Below are positions 19,719-31,486 of a stretch of 64,000 nt of DNA, in pieces (position 1 is the first letter of the stretch; every line of letters starts with the position of its first letter). This DNA comes from Nothopassalora personata (taxonomy: Eukaryota; Ascomycota; Dothideomycetes; Mycosphaerellales; Mycosphaerellaceae). Position numbers and translations under genes: made by a program. Below the pieces are notes generated by a model. That model was not told the DNA's origin. It saw only the letters and a program-made list of their open reading frames with translations, and made no database searches. The DNA lies in contig CM066288.1 of NCBI GenBank assembly GCA_033816765.1, forward strand, positions 1,736,001 through 1,800,000. The letters run 5' to 3'.

Positions 19719-20449
19719 CTTGAGGCCGAGACGGATACTTCGCACGCGGTCGCCAGACAGCTTGATGACAGCTGAAGTCTGACGCTATAGTCCTGACTTT
19801 AAGTTCTACGCGTCTTTGGAACGGCCGGAACACAGGCAATGTTGCTGAGAACTGCCCAGGATCTAAACAGATGACACAATCGCACGCCATGCAGTGCCAC
19901 GCTTCACCCGGAGCCAACGGCTCGTGCTTCGGTGCGCTTACCTCCCTGCGCCAGGGTCGTGGTATGGCCACGCGAGAAGCTCGTGCGATCGTTGCAAAGA
20001 TAACAGCGTTACGCAACCAAGGTGGAGCTATGGTCGCCACACTTCGGCTCAATGCTTGGTTTTGAGGATAGTGGCTTTGCACCGCTTTGCTCGCACCATT
20101 GTTGGCGGGAAAACGCAACGCTTCTCACTCAAAATGTGCACTGCTTTTGCGAACTATCGGCACATGTACTTTGATTGGAAGTTCCCGATAGGTGTACCAC
20201 GATCTTGCAGTGTCCCGAGTTGTACAATCGCCAATCCAGTAGAATGGGCGATTGCTTCGAAGCTAGGGATTACCTGAAGTACAAGGAACCCCCAGGCTGA
20301 CGTCTCGAGCAGCGTGGTAATTTCTCCGATGAATGTCAGACTACTCCAATGTCTTCCTGCCTACCTCAATTCTGAGAAAGGATTTACTTCAATACACGGC
20401 AAGCGTTGGGTCGGGATATCGCTGTCATGCAGGTGTTTCGCTGTAACCC
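19719..20449. other. Intergenic between permease and dioxygenase
   Basis: About 730 bp upstream of the permease and downstream of the dioxygenase. It should hold the permease promoter. The plus-strand frame 19894-20277 has no recognisable domain. Confidence 0.5.
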
Positions 20450-21838
20450 CTACGAAGCTGTAGTTGCTTTACCAGCCGACTGACTTCTGATGCGAGGCTC
20501 CAGCGGGAATACACTGTTTTCAGGCTTGACGTTGGCATAGACGCCATCCCATCTCGACTGGAGTGCTTCTGGCGTGGCCCAAGCATTTTCTGGGTCTCGA
20601 AGCCATAGACGGATCAGATGTCGTCTGATATGAATGTCAGCTCTGCATCGTTGATACCAAGAACGAAATACGTACTGTTTCTCCGGTGTGTCGGTGAACG
20701 CAAGGCGAGCATGGAAGATGCTCAGATTGTTGACATATTGCACATCGCCTTGCTTGAAGTCGAGTGTGACGGCATGTTTCTCTGCAAGGAAGTGCAGTGC
20801 ATCGAGAGCTTCGGCTTGAGCTTCAGTGATCGCTGGGATGTCTGACGATCTTGGTAATCCCCAGTATCCAGTGAAAGTCCTGCGTGCATACTGAATGATC
20901 ATGCGCTCAGGCGCTGATGCTGTTCCCGGCGAATAGTGCAGCAGAGGGCGAAGGGTGAACTTCTGGCCGGTGCCGCTGAAGCTGTAGAGTATGTTAACGA
21001 GGCGCGATCCTGTCAAAACATGCGCTCACTCACTTCTCCGAAGCCCACGGCTCTGCCAGAGTCCGAATCAAATCCGGCCTCGTCCTTGCGAGCTCGTTAT
21101 AAACAGTCCACGATGAAGAGAGCTTGGACTCTCCCCCAACAGCTGCCTCCGACAGGCAGTGGAGCGCGATTACATCGCCCACATCAGTATGAAACACCTG
21201 CTTCTCAGTCGTATACGCTGGAGCACCGATCTTGCTGGCGTCCACGATCTTAGACATGTCCTTGATATGGTTGAGAACGACATCCGCCGGCTTGCCTTCA
21301 AACTGATGATCTTGCCGGCCTCGAATAGGAGCAACGTGAGCAGAGACACCTGCATAGATGATGACGTTGTCCTCAGTAGAGTGTTTGGCTACTGGCAGAC
21401 CTCGCAAGACCTTGAAGCCTCTTCGATTGTGTAGCTCGTCCGAGATGTCCCGCAGAGCTGCATGGAGCTTGGGCAGTGGGAAGGTCTCCTGATCAATGAA
21501 GCCCAGTGGCTTTTGCAAGGCTGGATGCCGTGATCAGTATATCTACGAATGTCACTGCGCGGGGCTGGCGAACATTTAAAGTGCTGCAAGGCATCCTCTA
21601 TCTCTCGAATTTCTGCCTCGTTCAGCTTATACGTCCAGTCGTACTTTTCCGCAATCGTGCTGCCATCCCACACGAGGTCTGAGGTGAGCTCAGACGGAAA
21701 GCCGTCGGGTAAAGTGGTTTCCAGCTGCTCAGCTTGCTGTCTTCGTTGTACTCTGGCCAAGTACTTGTCGAGGTCAGGAGCATAGCCGATGTCTGGCTGG
21801 CCGATTGGGCCAGGTCTCAACACTTCAACGCTACCCAT
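20450..21838 (-). CDS. TauD/TfdA-family 2-oxoglutarate dioxygenase
   Basis: Exons 21838-21574, 21520-21034 and 20981-20450 (introns 53 and 52 bp; donor 1 is GTTCGC) give 427 residues. It is an Fe(II)- and 2-oxoglutarate-dependent oxygenase with the jelly-roll fold. The iron ligands are visible: His199 and Asp201 in VFHTDVGD and the distal His341 in NNLSIFHAR. The co-substrate arginine is probably in HLIRLWLRD (about 374). Fungal members of this group oxidise taurine or other sulfonates, or unknown small molecules; the substrate cannot be read from sequence. It lies next to a methionine permease on the same strand, which fits sulfur scavenging. Confidence 0.85.
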
Positions 21839-23114
21839 TTTGGATGATGATTTAATATTAGGTGGTAGTAACTACTACTACGATGGGCTTGATCACTTGG
21901 AGGCATTTGCCTTTGCCGCCGCCGACCATGATGATATCATATATGATGATGATATACAACTATGTAGCCTGACGTGCTCGAGGCCGAGTCTGGCGTCAGC
22001 AAAGAGCTGTGCCGGCAGATGAGATGGCGTGCTCCGTGCGTTGTCCCAAAGGGGAAGCTGCCGACAGAACTTGATCAGGTTTGTCTTCTGTCTTCCTTCT
22101 TCCTTCATCGACACTGTACACACGAAAGAAGGCGCCATCACATGTCGCTGGGGCTTCTATACGACTATGCACGTCCTGATCTGCTCATCAATGAATATCG
22201 ATAGCGGCATGGCGCCGTCGCCCGACATTCTACGCTCCTTGTCGCCCACTGACACCTCTTAGAACTTACGAAGCCCTGCCATCTTCCTCCATAGGTTACG
22301 ACACCAACTTGCACTCGACACTTCTCATGGTGCGCACAACTCTAGCCAGAGTCCGTCGAATGGACGCTTCTCCCGGACCCAGTCCTCTGCGCGGTTATCA
22401 AATCCGCCATCCCGCCGCCTTCTTGGCATCAGTTTTCTGGCACTTTGCACTACGTGCCTCCGCATCGTCTTGACCAGACAGTTACGATCGACATAAATGA
22501 CGACGAACAGAAGCAATTTTGATCAGAGCATCTGCAATTATATAGAGGCTGCTAAGCAATTTGCTTTGTTCCGACACAACGTCCTTGTTAGGGGAAAAGT
22601 CTAGGAATTTGCAGTGAAGCACAATGTAATTGTGCGGGAGTAAGTAGACGGAAGATAAAGCTATGTGTTTAGGGGCTAAACTCAAACATAGCGTCAGCAA
22701 TGAGCCTAATGTGTACTGCAGGCATAGCACCATATGCACTCGCCTCTGTCATGAGCCAGTGATGGCCATTAGCAAATCACAGCCAGATGAGGCCATAGGA
22801 GCCATCAGTGTGCGCAGAACATCAATCGAGGAGAGCAAAGAACAACGTCAGTAGCCTTGCAAAGTGCTCAGAACAGGTAGGCAAAGGATAGGTCGTAATC
22901 TCTACTTCAGCATTGCGCCTCGACAGTGTCAGCCTCCCATCTCTTTAGGTCGGTTAGAATGTACCTTCCCTCATATACATCTCCTTATCTTAAGGGCGGA
23001 ATAAGAGCTTTATCTATGTAGTAGAGCGTTATACTATAGAAAAGCGTTCTTACTCGCTCTATGTTAACTGCCTTTAAGCTAAATCTAAGATTGAATTTCC
23101 CCCTTTGTAGAGCA
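21839..23114. other. Intergenic with a small AT-rich, RIP-like tract
   Basis: About 1.3 kb without a gene I can support. Near 21920-21955 is a GATGATATCATATATGATGA-type imperfect repeat in the dioxygenase upstream region. At about 22960-23110 composition shifts to TA-rich sequence with stops in all frames, like the block at the left end, which suggests a short remnant of a RIP-mutated repeat. Confidence 0.45.
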
Positions 23115-25635
23115 CTACTTCCTGGCGCCCTTCTTCTTTGCGGCCTCCTTGACCTTAATTCTCACAGAGCGTCGAGTACTCGGCTCAGTCTGCTCGATAG
23201 CTTCACTCGTCCCCGTCATCAAAACATCGTCCAATAGGCTGGACGACATAGACGAGACGGTGGTGCCGGTAGTGACGATAGTCGAACGGCGGCTCTGGCC
23301 ACGGAGGTTGATAGTAGAGGCGGTTGTGCTCGACTCCGTATTCGTTAGTGCAGCAGATAGTGAACTCGCGCTAGTTGGAGCAGATATAAGGGGCTTAGAA
23401 GCCGCGGCGGCAGCCTCTTCCTGTACCAACCTTGTGCGGTGAGCCAGACGTTCCTCTTTCCACGCCTTGCGGTAGTCACCGTCGTACGCCACGCCCGCGA
23501 GCCTCGCACGTTCCTTTAGAGCTTGAGTAAGACGCTCGGTAAAGGTGTTACCCCTCTTGCCCATAGTTTTGCCGCACTCATTGTTGGGGAACCCCAGCGC
23601 TGCAAGGATAACCAGCCCACCAGAGAACTCCTCGCACGGGATGTCGCCGTCACAAACTTCCTCGAGCACTTTGTGTGCGGTCTTGTACTGCACTGCCTGT
23701 CGCGCGCCTGAGCGAGGCATCTTCGCAGGCTGGTAGAACGGTGCGCCGCCTCTGTGACCCCTAAACCACCATCCCGCCTTCTTCGCCTTGATCACATTGG
23801 CAGACTTGGCCGCGCGAGTGCGTGCGGCTGGCGGAGCTGTGGCGTTCGGCATCGAATTATCTAGCTGGGGTGGCATAGGGGAGGAATCGAAAGGCGGCAG
23901 GGCATCCTGAAGTGGTCCGCCCAAGCTCTCAGATGCGTCGTTCTGCGGTAACATGGATGAGAAGTCGAAACCTGGAAACGAGCCTTGTGGCGATAGGCCA
24001 AAAGCATCACCCATGCCTGTCGGTGACATTTTCTCGAATTCGTTCATGTCCTCTGGCAGCTGAAGCATGGAACCCAAACTTGACTCTAGATAGCGTAAGC
24101 GGTAGGGCTTCCACGATTCCGGGCCGTCAGTTCGAAACGTTCGATGAAGAAAGACCGTAGAGGCCGGGTTGTCTGCTGCCGAGAACAGTTCGACCTGAAC
24201 CGGCTCGCCAAGACGCTCAGTAGTGATGAGCAGGCGGTAGCCACCATGCAGATGCTTGTGCGTCCGAGTCGATGACTTGCAGACTCGAAAAGCATAGCTA
24301 GCGTGAAAGTGACTAGTGCGCCTGCCTTGAAACGTGGGCCTGCCGGCATCTGGAGGCAGTGGCTCGTTGATCTTGGCGACTTCTTCGATGGATGCACCAC
24401 CATGTATCAACGCATCAGTATCAAGCGCGTCATCCATCGTGCGCCACAGTTGGTCGAGTGGCAAGACCGTGCCTAATTCCACCATGCTCTCCAGGGAGAT
24501 GGTCAGAGCGTTAGGGACAGTCGAATCGGCGTTGCTCGCGACCATCAGTTTGTCTTGAGTGATAGTACTCTGTAGCAAGGAGATCGCCTCTTGACTGCCC
24601 ATGATCTGGATCTGCTCACTGTCGTTTCCAAACAGACCGCGCAGGGACATCGACATGGACTTTGGCTTCCGTGTGCGTCGTGGTCGCTGAGGGCCTTTGC
24701 TGCTTGCCGATTGCATATTTTCATCTGGCGGTGCGACAAGTTGCGAGAAGTGATTCGAGTAAGCGTCGACGCCTGGGGTTGTGCTATGGTCTTAATCCTG
24801 AACGAGACGTGTCTTGGTGCGGAATTTACTGGCTGAAATGCTCTCATCGTGGCGCACTGCAATAGGTCCCAGGCCATATATGTTGGCACCGCCATCTGGC
24901 ACTTGGTGTGTTGGGTCTTCACCATACCAGTTTGACTGAGGATTTGTTGTTTGGGCCGCATATAGATCTGGCGAGTATGCTTGTGCAACAGTGGATTGCG
25001 GTTGTGTGTTCCAGTCTCGGTGTCGACGTCACTAGCGGGAAAGGATCGTCGGATGAAAACGGCACGCCGTTCCTAAACTCGCTGCCAGAGACATACGAGC
25101 TCGCAGCTGCTGTCGATAGTACTGATGAATATTCGACGCGATGACCTAGCTGTGGCGCCTTGACCGGGCTGCCCACTGCCGACATTTGTGCGCTCTGTCC
25201 GGGAGTGCGGTTTGTGTAGATTGTCTTGTGTGGGCGAGGAAAGGAGGAAGGGGGATAATAGTGGTACGGGATCCAGCCGTCGGTAGGCAGCTCGAACTTG
25301 CGTGGATCTGAGCTGTACCAGTGCGTAGGTGTAGGAGATTGGGCACCAGCGCGTGATGGTGGTTGGTTCGGCGTAGTGGTATTCGCACAGAGTGGCGTGA
25401 GTATGGTGACCTGAGCTACTTCCTGGTATCCTTGGGCGATCAAGAAGTCGGCAAATGCATCAGAATTCATCTTGACTGGTGGAAGCCGCTGTTGTGTTTG
25501 ACCTTGCGTACTGTAGCTGTTGTGTCGCTCGTTGTAGCCCGGTGGGGGCACAGCGCTGTCGTCTTGAGGGTCTGTCCCGTAGCTTGCGCCGCTGTAGTCG
25601 TCTTCCATCGCGGTGTCATATTGGTGCTGCGCCAT
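23115..25635 (-). CDS. Large unrecognised protein gene, structure uncertain
   Basis: Two strong coding stretches on the minus strand probably belong to one gene. The upstream part (25635 to about 24919) starts MAQHQYDTAMEDD and is rich in Pro, Ser, Thr and Tyr. The downstream part, open from about 24777 to 23115 (internal ATG 24716), carries a basic block, a SHFHASYAFRVCKSS segment, SWKPYRLRYLES, a WWFRGHRGGAPFYQP motif and a charged C-terminus with KVKEAAKKKGARK. Between them the same frame as the downstream part is well formed (VAQAYSPDLYAAQ) except for one TAA near 24795. I could not find a convincing intron to remove it. I recognise no family; the composition suggests a nuclear protein. 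Confidence 0.5.
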
Positions 25636-26803
25636 CTGGCTAACAGTGGCTCGATGGGGGATGGAGTTGGTGGTATGTGAAGGAACGCCCGCGTGAGATG
25701 GGATGGGGCTACTGACCTTAGTAGTCAGTGACGCAGGAATGTGCTGATAGGCAGATAGATGGTCTTACGGTCACGCTGAGTGGGCGGAGAGAGAATCCTG
25801 GTTCAGAAGGTTACGATTATGGAGTCGCTAGTATTTGCCGTCCAAGTGGATTGTGCTGCTGGCAGTCAGGAACGTTGTTAAAACCGACTGTGCATCAACA
25901 AGTCACGCGTGGCGGATCTTTAAAACTGTCCAGGAGAGGCAACTCTGCTAGCGTGGCTGTCGCGTAGAGATCGCGGAGCCTTACATGAATCCAAAAGCCG
26001 AATATAGAGTTCCTGGGGAAACAAAGAAACCCGGACGACACCATTGGCTCTCTTACAATGCATTGTCCTTAGCCTCTCGCGTCAAAAGCATGAGGCAGGC
26101 AGGGAGCAGCCGCCAACGTCGCTCATAAACGGGGAGGCTGGGCCATGCGGCTACATCGCTGCCAGCAGGTAGGTGGAGGTGACTCGGAGGGTATATACTG
26201 TTCGAGCATAGGCAGGTGAAGGAAGAGGAATTAGGAGTGTGTCCTTGTTAGTATGGGCTGTCAGCAATATATCACTATACGACTCAGTTTGCAGCGGGCC
26301 GTTCATCGCTTACTGACTTACAAAGGGCTTATTGACGCATTTCGCTACGAGGCTCACTGGACCATCAACGACAGCCGCCATATCGACCACAAGCACCAGC
26401 TCAACGGAAACGCAACGACAGCGGAAGGTCGGAGAAGTTGATGACTTGTAAAGAGCATGGTTCTGTGCACCTACTGAATGCAACATAGGTCTGAGCATAT
26501 TCGAAAACGTTCTCGTACAAGGCCCAGGGCTCGCTAGCGGCGACCATCGTATGGGCGCATGTACAGATATTAAGAGGTGGCAGCAGGTACACAACATGCA
26601 AGATGAGGCACTCGCTCCAGGGCCGCGCAGGACAACCGCAGTCGTCGATATGTTGCTTTCGGCATAGACCAAGAGGCAAGCATGTTCAAATCGAGGCGCA
26701 GTACTAGCTTCAGGGTTAGCAGGGTATTGTCAACCGTCAGTTCACCCAGTCGACAGATGCCACAACAGGTGAACCTGGCCGTACCGACTTACCACATATA
26801 CCT
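25636..26803. other. Intergenic, no gene seen
   Basis: Upstream of the minus-strand gene at 23115-25635 and downstream of the TatD-type gene. The minus-strand frames at 26310-26679 overlap each other and show no domain. Confidence 0.5.
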
Positions 26804-28030
26804 TCACTCCTTCCCGAAGGCAAACCTCTTCCAATTCCTCCCAAGCTGACGTACTCCATCTTCCAAACTCCACCTCTTGACTTGGCAAATCTTTCTAACG
26901 ATCTCCTCCAAGTGCTGATCCATGCGATCTCCCGCAGTATGCAAGTCACTCTCGATCAGGATCCTGTCGTCCGGAATAGCCTTGACGGCAGCCTCGACCT
27001 TACCGTTCCCGTCTTCAGCCCAGGAGTTGATGGTAGTACTGAAGCTGAAGAAGACCTTGCATGGGACTGAGGGTGCGATATACTGCTTCACAGTCTCTGC
27101 TGGACCTGAGAAGGAGTGCAGGCATATTCTCGGTGGATATGGCTTTGGTCCGGATTCGTCCTCCCCAGGCTCAGCATTGGCAGCAACCTTCCGTCTTTCT
27201 TTCTTGGAGGATCGCTCATGACCTTTCCAGGTTTGGGCCACGGTATCATGCACAATGCCATGGGCTTGGACACTATGGACCGAACAGGCACGCTGCATTT
27301 CTCCCGCGAGGGCCAGTTGCGCCAAAAGAACTTTCTTCTGGTGAGCCATGTCGACTCTGGATGGACTAAGTCTTCTTCCTTCTCGGCCTCCGGGTGTAAG
27401 GCCATCGTCTCGCTGCTCGGTCTGCTCGGGAAGCCATGCTTCAGGTATGCGAAAGGACTTGTCCAACCCGACTTCCCCGATTAAAGCCAATGGATATTTC
27501 TCCAAATAATTCCGAGTCTGCCCTATGAACTCTCCGAAAGGTCGCGGATCCGGCAGACTCTGTAAAAAGGTATCATGTTCCGGCTTGGGTGTCAGAGCAG
27601 CCCGATAATGCTTCGCTTTTTGCTCCGCATCAAGAGTCGTAGCTCCTTCGTACTCCGCTTCGTCAAACATTTGATGCGAGAACCATGGATGCCATCCGAA
27701 AGCTGGGATAATCTTGTGCGAGGCGCTAGCGCCACCAGCGTTCACCTCAGTATTGGTCTCATTTCGCGGTGAATGACCTCCGTACCTTGTGGCATCGACC
27801 TACCTCCAATTCGCCGCTGGATCGTTGACCTCGCTCTCTGTCAGACCCATTTCATCTGCGGCTTTGGCTACGAGCTCTTGGTCTTGTGCCCGAGTAGCCA
27901 TGACCGTGAGCACTTTTGCCCGCATGGTCGGGATTGACTGTAGGCTGGAAAGGGTGTCGGTAGGGTGGCAATGGGCATCAAAGACACCTAGGTGCCATGG
28001 CAGAGGCGCCTCGTGAGGATTGTCGCCCAT
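26804..28030 (-). CDS. TatD-type metal-dependent hydrolase (Scn1-like)
   Basis: Exons 28030-27804 and 27725-26804, 382 residues. It is a TIM-barrel hydrolase of the TatD family, in the branch of fission yeast Scn1, the Cut9-interacting protein. Metal-binding positions are visible: D-x-H-x-H near the start ([10 protein letters not shown], His20 and His22), Glu160 in [10 protein letters not shown], His in ICLHSFSG and Asp in [16 protein letters not shown] follows the splice junction. Compared with bacterial TatD the loop after EVGLD is longer and charged. The 78-bp intron is a multiple of three and holds an in-frame TAG, so unspliced message would stop early. Confidence 0.85.
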
Positions 28031-28254
28031 ATTGGCGATGCAGGTGTTGAGGCAATGATGGAATCCACCTGTGGGACGGACAGCATGATTCAGGAAGTGA
28101 GGTCGAAATAGTGTTCACCCGCCAAGACCTCCACCCGAGGGTGACTCCGCTCTTGAACCGCACTTGCCCGTGGACGACTCCACCTCGCCTGACATGTCAT
28201 GAATCGACACCTCTTTCCTGCTCGGACAGCCCCATCTCATGGCTCCCAGCATGT
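28031..28254. promoter_or_regulatory. Divergent promoter region
   Basis: About 225 bp separate the start of the TatD-type gene (minus) from the start of the membrane-protein gene (plus), so both promoters must lie here or overlap the first exons. No TATA box is obvious. Confidence 0.4.
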
Positions 28255-29361
28255 ATGGCCGAATTCTCCCCTCCACAACAAGCAGCCATCGAACGACGCA
28301 TCTCAATCACGATGCCGCCCCGCCTCCCTGATGTCGGCGACAGTATCGTTGAGTACATTATCGGCCTTACAATCCTCGCAGGCTTTGTATTCCTTTCGGT
28401 ACCCGTCATCATCGTATCAACAACAATTACGATACTGACGCTCTGGCTCGGTTGCGTATACGCCTGTTGTCAAATTTGTATATCGTTCGGCAAGCAATTC
28501 TACCTGGCAGTTCGCCACAACGTCTGGGCTCCACGAGCCTGGCCACCTTCGAATAAGATCGAACGCCGCCGGTCTACTGGCCATCACGACAGGCGTCTAT
28601 TGATATCGGCGACATCTCAACGAAAGATCATGACACCTCGAAGTCGCCGCCAATCACATAGCAGAATAGACAGTGTCACAGGAACAACGACGCCCACACC
28701 TGGATGCGAAACATTAAGCCGGGACGGTACTATCGCCAGCTTTGCTTCCAACCTGGACCGTGACTTTGGCGACATGGGTGGATGGGCAGGACCGCACGAG
28801 GATAACGAGGCACTTTACATGGCGAGGCATAATCAAGCGTTTGCAGGACCAGTAGCTGCGTACACGAAGTCCCCGGCTCAACAGACTCCAACACGAAGCC
28901 GCAGTGGTAGCCAGGATGTGTCGCCGATAATGTCTAGGAGCTCGTCTCGTGCACCCATCACTTCTGAGTACTCAGGCTTTCAGGATGAGATGCGACCTCG
29001 GAGCATGAGCAACAGCCAAGCACCGGTTCGACAGGTCAACACACCCTACGGTCCTCAGACGCCAAGTCGAGAAGGCACTTTTAACTTCGGGGGTGATGGC
29101 TCTGTAACGTTCAGCGCAGGTGGCAGTATCACTTCGACGTTTCACGAAAGTCGAAGCCAGATTTCTCTGGGCGATCGGCAGCCTCGATCTCGCAGGTCAT
29201 CAATTCACAGGCGGAGCGCAAATCTTAGTACGACAAGCCTGGGCAGTGTGCCAGAGGGAAGACTGGCAGGTGACCAAGCAACACCAATTGGCAGTCCGCC
29301 CACTGATGAAGACGGTTTGAGAGCTTTGAGAAATATTATGACATCTGAAAGTGTGCGCTAA
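28255..29361 (+). CDS. Membrane protein with long Ser/Arg-rich tail
   Basis: 368 residues, no intron. A hydrophobic stretch of about 45 residues (about 32-76, IVEYIIGLTILAGF...LTLWLGCVYACC) is long enough for two helices or a hairpin. The remaining 290 residues are hydrophilic and probably disordered, with many Ser/Thr-Pro and Arg-x-x-Ser sites (TPRSRRQS, RSRSGSQD), as in proteins regulated by kinases. No known family is recognised. The frame is open from 28111, but the ATG at 28255 avoids a poorly conserved-looking leader; 28312 is a further option. Confidence 0.6.
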   Translation: MAEFSPPQQAAIERRISITMPPRLPDVGDSIVEYIIGLTILAGFVFLSVPVIIVSTTITILTLWLGCVYACCQICISFGKQFYLAVRHNVWAPRAWPPSNKIERRRSTGHHDRRLLISATSQRKIMTPRSRRQSHSRIDSVTGTTTPTPGCETLSRDGTIASFASNLDRDFGDMGGWAGPHEDNEALYMARHNQAFAGPVAAYTKSPAQQTPTRSRSGSQDVSPIMSRSSSRAPITSEYSGFQDEMRPRSMSNSQAPVRQVNTPYGPQTPSREGTFNFGGDGSVTFSAGGSITSTFHESRSQISLGDRQPRSRRSSIHRRSANLSTTSLGSVPEGRLAGDQATPIGSPPTDEDGLRALRNIMTSESVR

Positions 29362-29549
29362 TGAAACATAGATAGATTTTAATGACGACGATTGAATAGC
29401 AGCGCCGCGAGAATTCAGATACCGGTCGTACAGCATACCAAATTACCACAGCGACTTTTCATGCACATCGGTTGTCAAGACATGCACTCCGACGATCCTC
29501 AGCACATCCTGCATATTATTCTGGATCTCATTGGCCCTTCATCTTGCAT

Positions 29550-30518
29550 TCAAATGTCTGACCAGTCTTCGACGAGTCCACCTCCCTCACTGTCGACTGC
29601 ACCTCTGACCGAAGACCCAAACTTCGTCAGCTGACCATCGGGTTCCCCCTCTTCAGTCTGACCCGGATTCTTTCTCTCCGAGGTCATTCCGACCGTCGCG
29701 CAGATCTCATCCAGCGCTTCGATGTGGTTGACTCTTTCTGTTTGGAGTCTGGCTCAATACCGTGGCCCGGGGGTCGTACTTCGACCTCGCGGCATTTGGT
29801 ACACGGAGTCTTCTCGTGTAACTCCATAACGGTCTCTACGCTGACCCGCACGGTCTTTATCACCCTGGATCGATAGCCTTTGGAACACTTCGCTATGGTC
29901 ATCCTCGGGCGGATCCTCGCACATCACAGTCTCCCAGGTTTCCCACCTCCTCCTGAATAGGTTCGCTGACTTTGGCCTGGACTTTTCTTTGATTCCCCAG
30001 CCCAACTTGAAACGTTCGTCCGGGTCAACGTAACCTTTTGGCTCGTCCTTTGTCGATTCTCCCGTCTCATAGTTGATGAAGACAATTCTCCGCTTCTACT
30101 TTTCACAACTCGCCAGCCGCTACCTGCGCGCCACGCGTTCGGGTCCTCGGACCTGCTGCGCATCTCTCTTGGGAGCTCTTGGACCTTTTCTGGTGCTGAG
30201 CCATGGCTTGAAGCGAGATTTCGAGGTTGAGCATCCCTGGCTCGGCAACCTCCTTCGCCAATGGGTCATATTGCACCGTGGGGTGGGTATTGCCGTGAGA
30301 TCAGGGAGTTGTTAGAGTGATTGACGGGCCTTCGTTCTCGATAAGTCCGAAGATCAGACGGAGCTGATGCGGATGTCAGTAGAGCGAATATAAAGGAAAG
30401 GAGCGAAGGCGCTTACTGTCTTGGTCTTCCACGTGCGAGGGACGTACCTCTCGCCTTCAGAATCGCTAGAGCCTGGGTCGGAGTGGTTGGCTTGGCCGTG
30501 CATGTCGAAGGACAACAT
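29550..30518 (-). pseudogene. Interrupted hypothetical gene
   Basis: Minus-strand coding-like sequence starts at an ATG (30518): MLSFDMHGQANHSD. A well-formed 53-bp intron (30416-30364, GTAAGC...CTGAC...CAG) leads to LRLIFGLIENEGPS, then a TGA at 30303-30301. The same frame then goes on for about 70 codons, and after a frame change a strong coding stretch (VFINYETGEST, FKLGWGIKEKSR) runs to a second TGA at 29756-29754. It continues in frame to 29550. A 42-bp intron with GT..CAG ends could remove the second TGA; I found none for the first. Either a pseudogene or a gene with unusual splicing. Family unknown. Confidence 0.45.
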
Positions 30519-31013
30519 GGCTACCAACATGGCCGCCGTCGATTTGCTGAACAAGGAACTTGTGTCTTCTATGGCAGTGGTGAAAGACAAAGAGAGCGTG
30601 CTTTGATCGCCGACAAGACGGACCATAACAGTCGGACAATGCAGAAGTTGTGTCGAGACTCGAAAAGAGTAAGAGATTTTCACATGTGATCTGGGAAGTG
30701 AGCGCTACGTCACCGGTGTTGAATCCGACACAAGTGGAAACCTTTTCACACACAGGTTCTGGTCTCGAGGATGGGAGGTGACTGCTTCGTGTCTGCTTCG
30801 CGTTACTGACACACCAAGCCGCTTGACTTTACACCTATCACTGTCCCACGCCAGCGTCTAGGCAAGACCTTGACCCGCCACGACAGCTGAGCAGCGAGAC
30901 CTCCGACGGACTCGGATCAACACATACGACTATTTCCATGGGAAACGGCACGCATCTCTCGTAAATCATCTTCCGTTAACCAGATCCCAGCCACCGCAGC
31001 AGCATACAGCACC
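30519..31013. other. Intergenic, no gene seen
   Basis: Lies between two divergently arranged interrupted genes. Nothing else is recognised. Confidence 0.4.
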
Positions 31014-31486
31014 ATGGCTTCCAATAATACGATCGCACATCATTCGCCCGGGCTCATCAACTTCCTGATTTGATCTGCCCAATTCCTCGTTGTCGTCTGG
31101 GCTAAGCATCAAGGAGCCTTTCGGAATTCCTCAGAGTTCGAAGATTCTGACTCGGACGACGAATACGACAGTGTATGCAATGACATCAATTCTAGCCAGG
31201 CCGCCATCAACATCATATCTTCGGACTCAGAAGCGACCCCGATCTAGCTCGCTGGACTTTCGCGCAAAGTCGTACAACTGATGACAATGGTCGACCACGT
31301 CCTGGCTTGGTGCCGCCGCCGGTGTTGAGTGGAGGACGCTTGAGGTTTAAGAATATTCACCTGGGACGAGGGGACGTGGCTGGACTGAGTTATGGGAGGA
31401 CTGGGGTGTGTCCGAGGACGCCGAGGTTGATGGTTTTGGATGGCAGGGAGGATGGACTAGAGGGGATGGAGGATTTTAGCTTGTGA
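31014..31486 (+). pseudogene. Interrupted hypothetical gene with acidic segment
   Basis: The frame starts MASNNTIAHHSPGLINFLI and meets TGA at 31071-31073. It then continues in the same frame with SAQFLVVVWAKHQ and an acidic run (SSEFEDSDSDDEYDS) to a TAG near 31246. A different frame then takes over (GRPRPGLVPPPVLSGGRLRF) and ends at TGA 31484-31486. No intron joins these pieces convincingly. The product is unrecognised. Confidence 0.4.

Noticed and set aside
17746..21838. Secondary metabolite or full sulfonate catabolic gene cluster
   Set aside because: Only a permease and one dioxygenase are present; no regulator, no backbone enzyme and no further pathway gene nearby.
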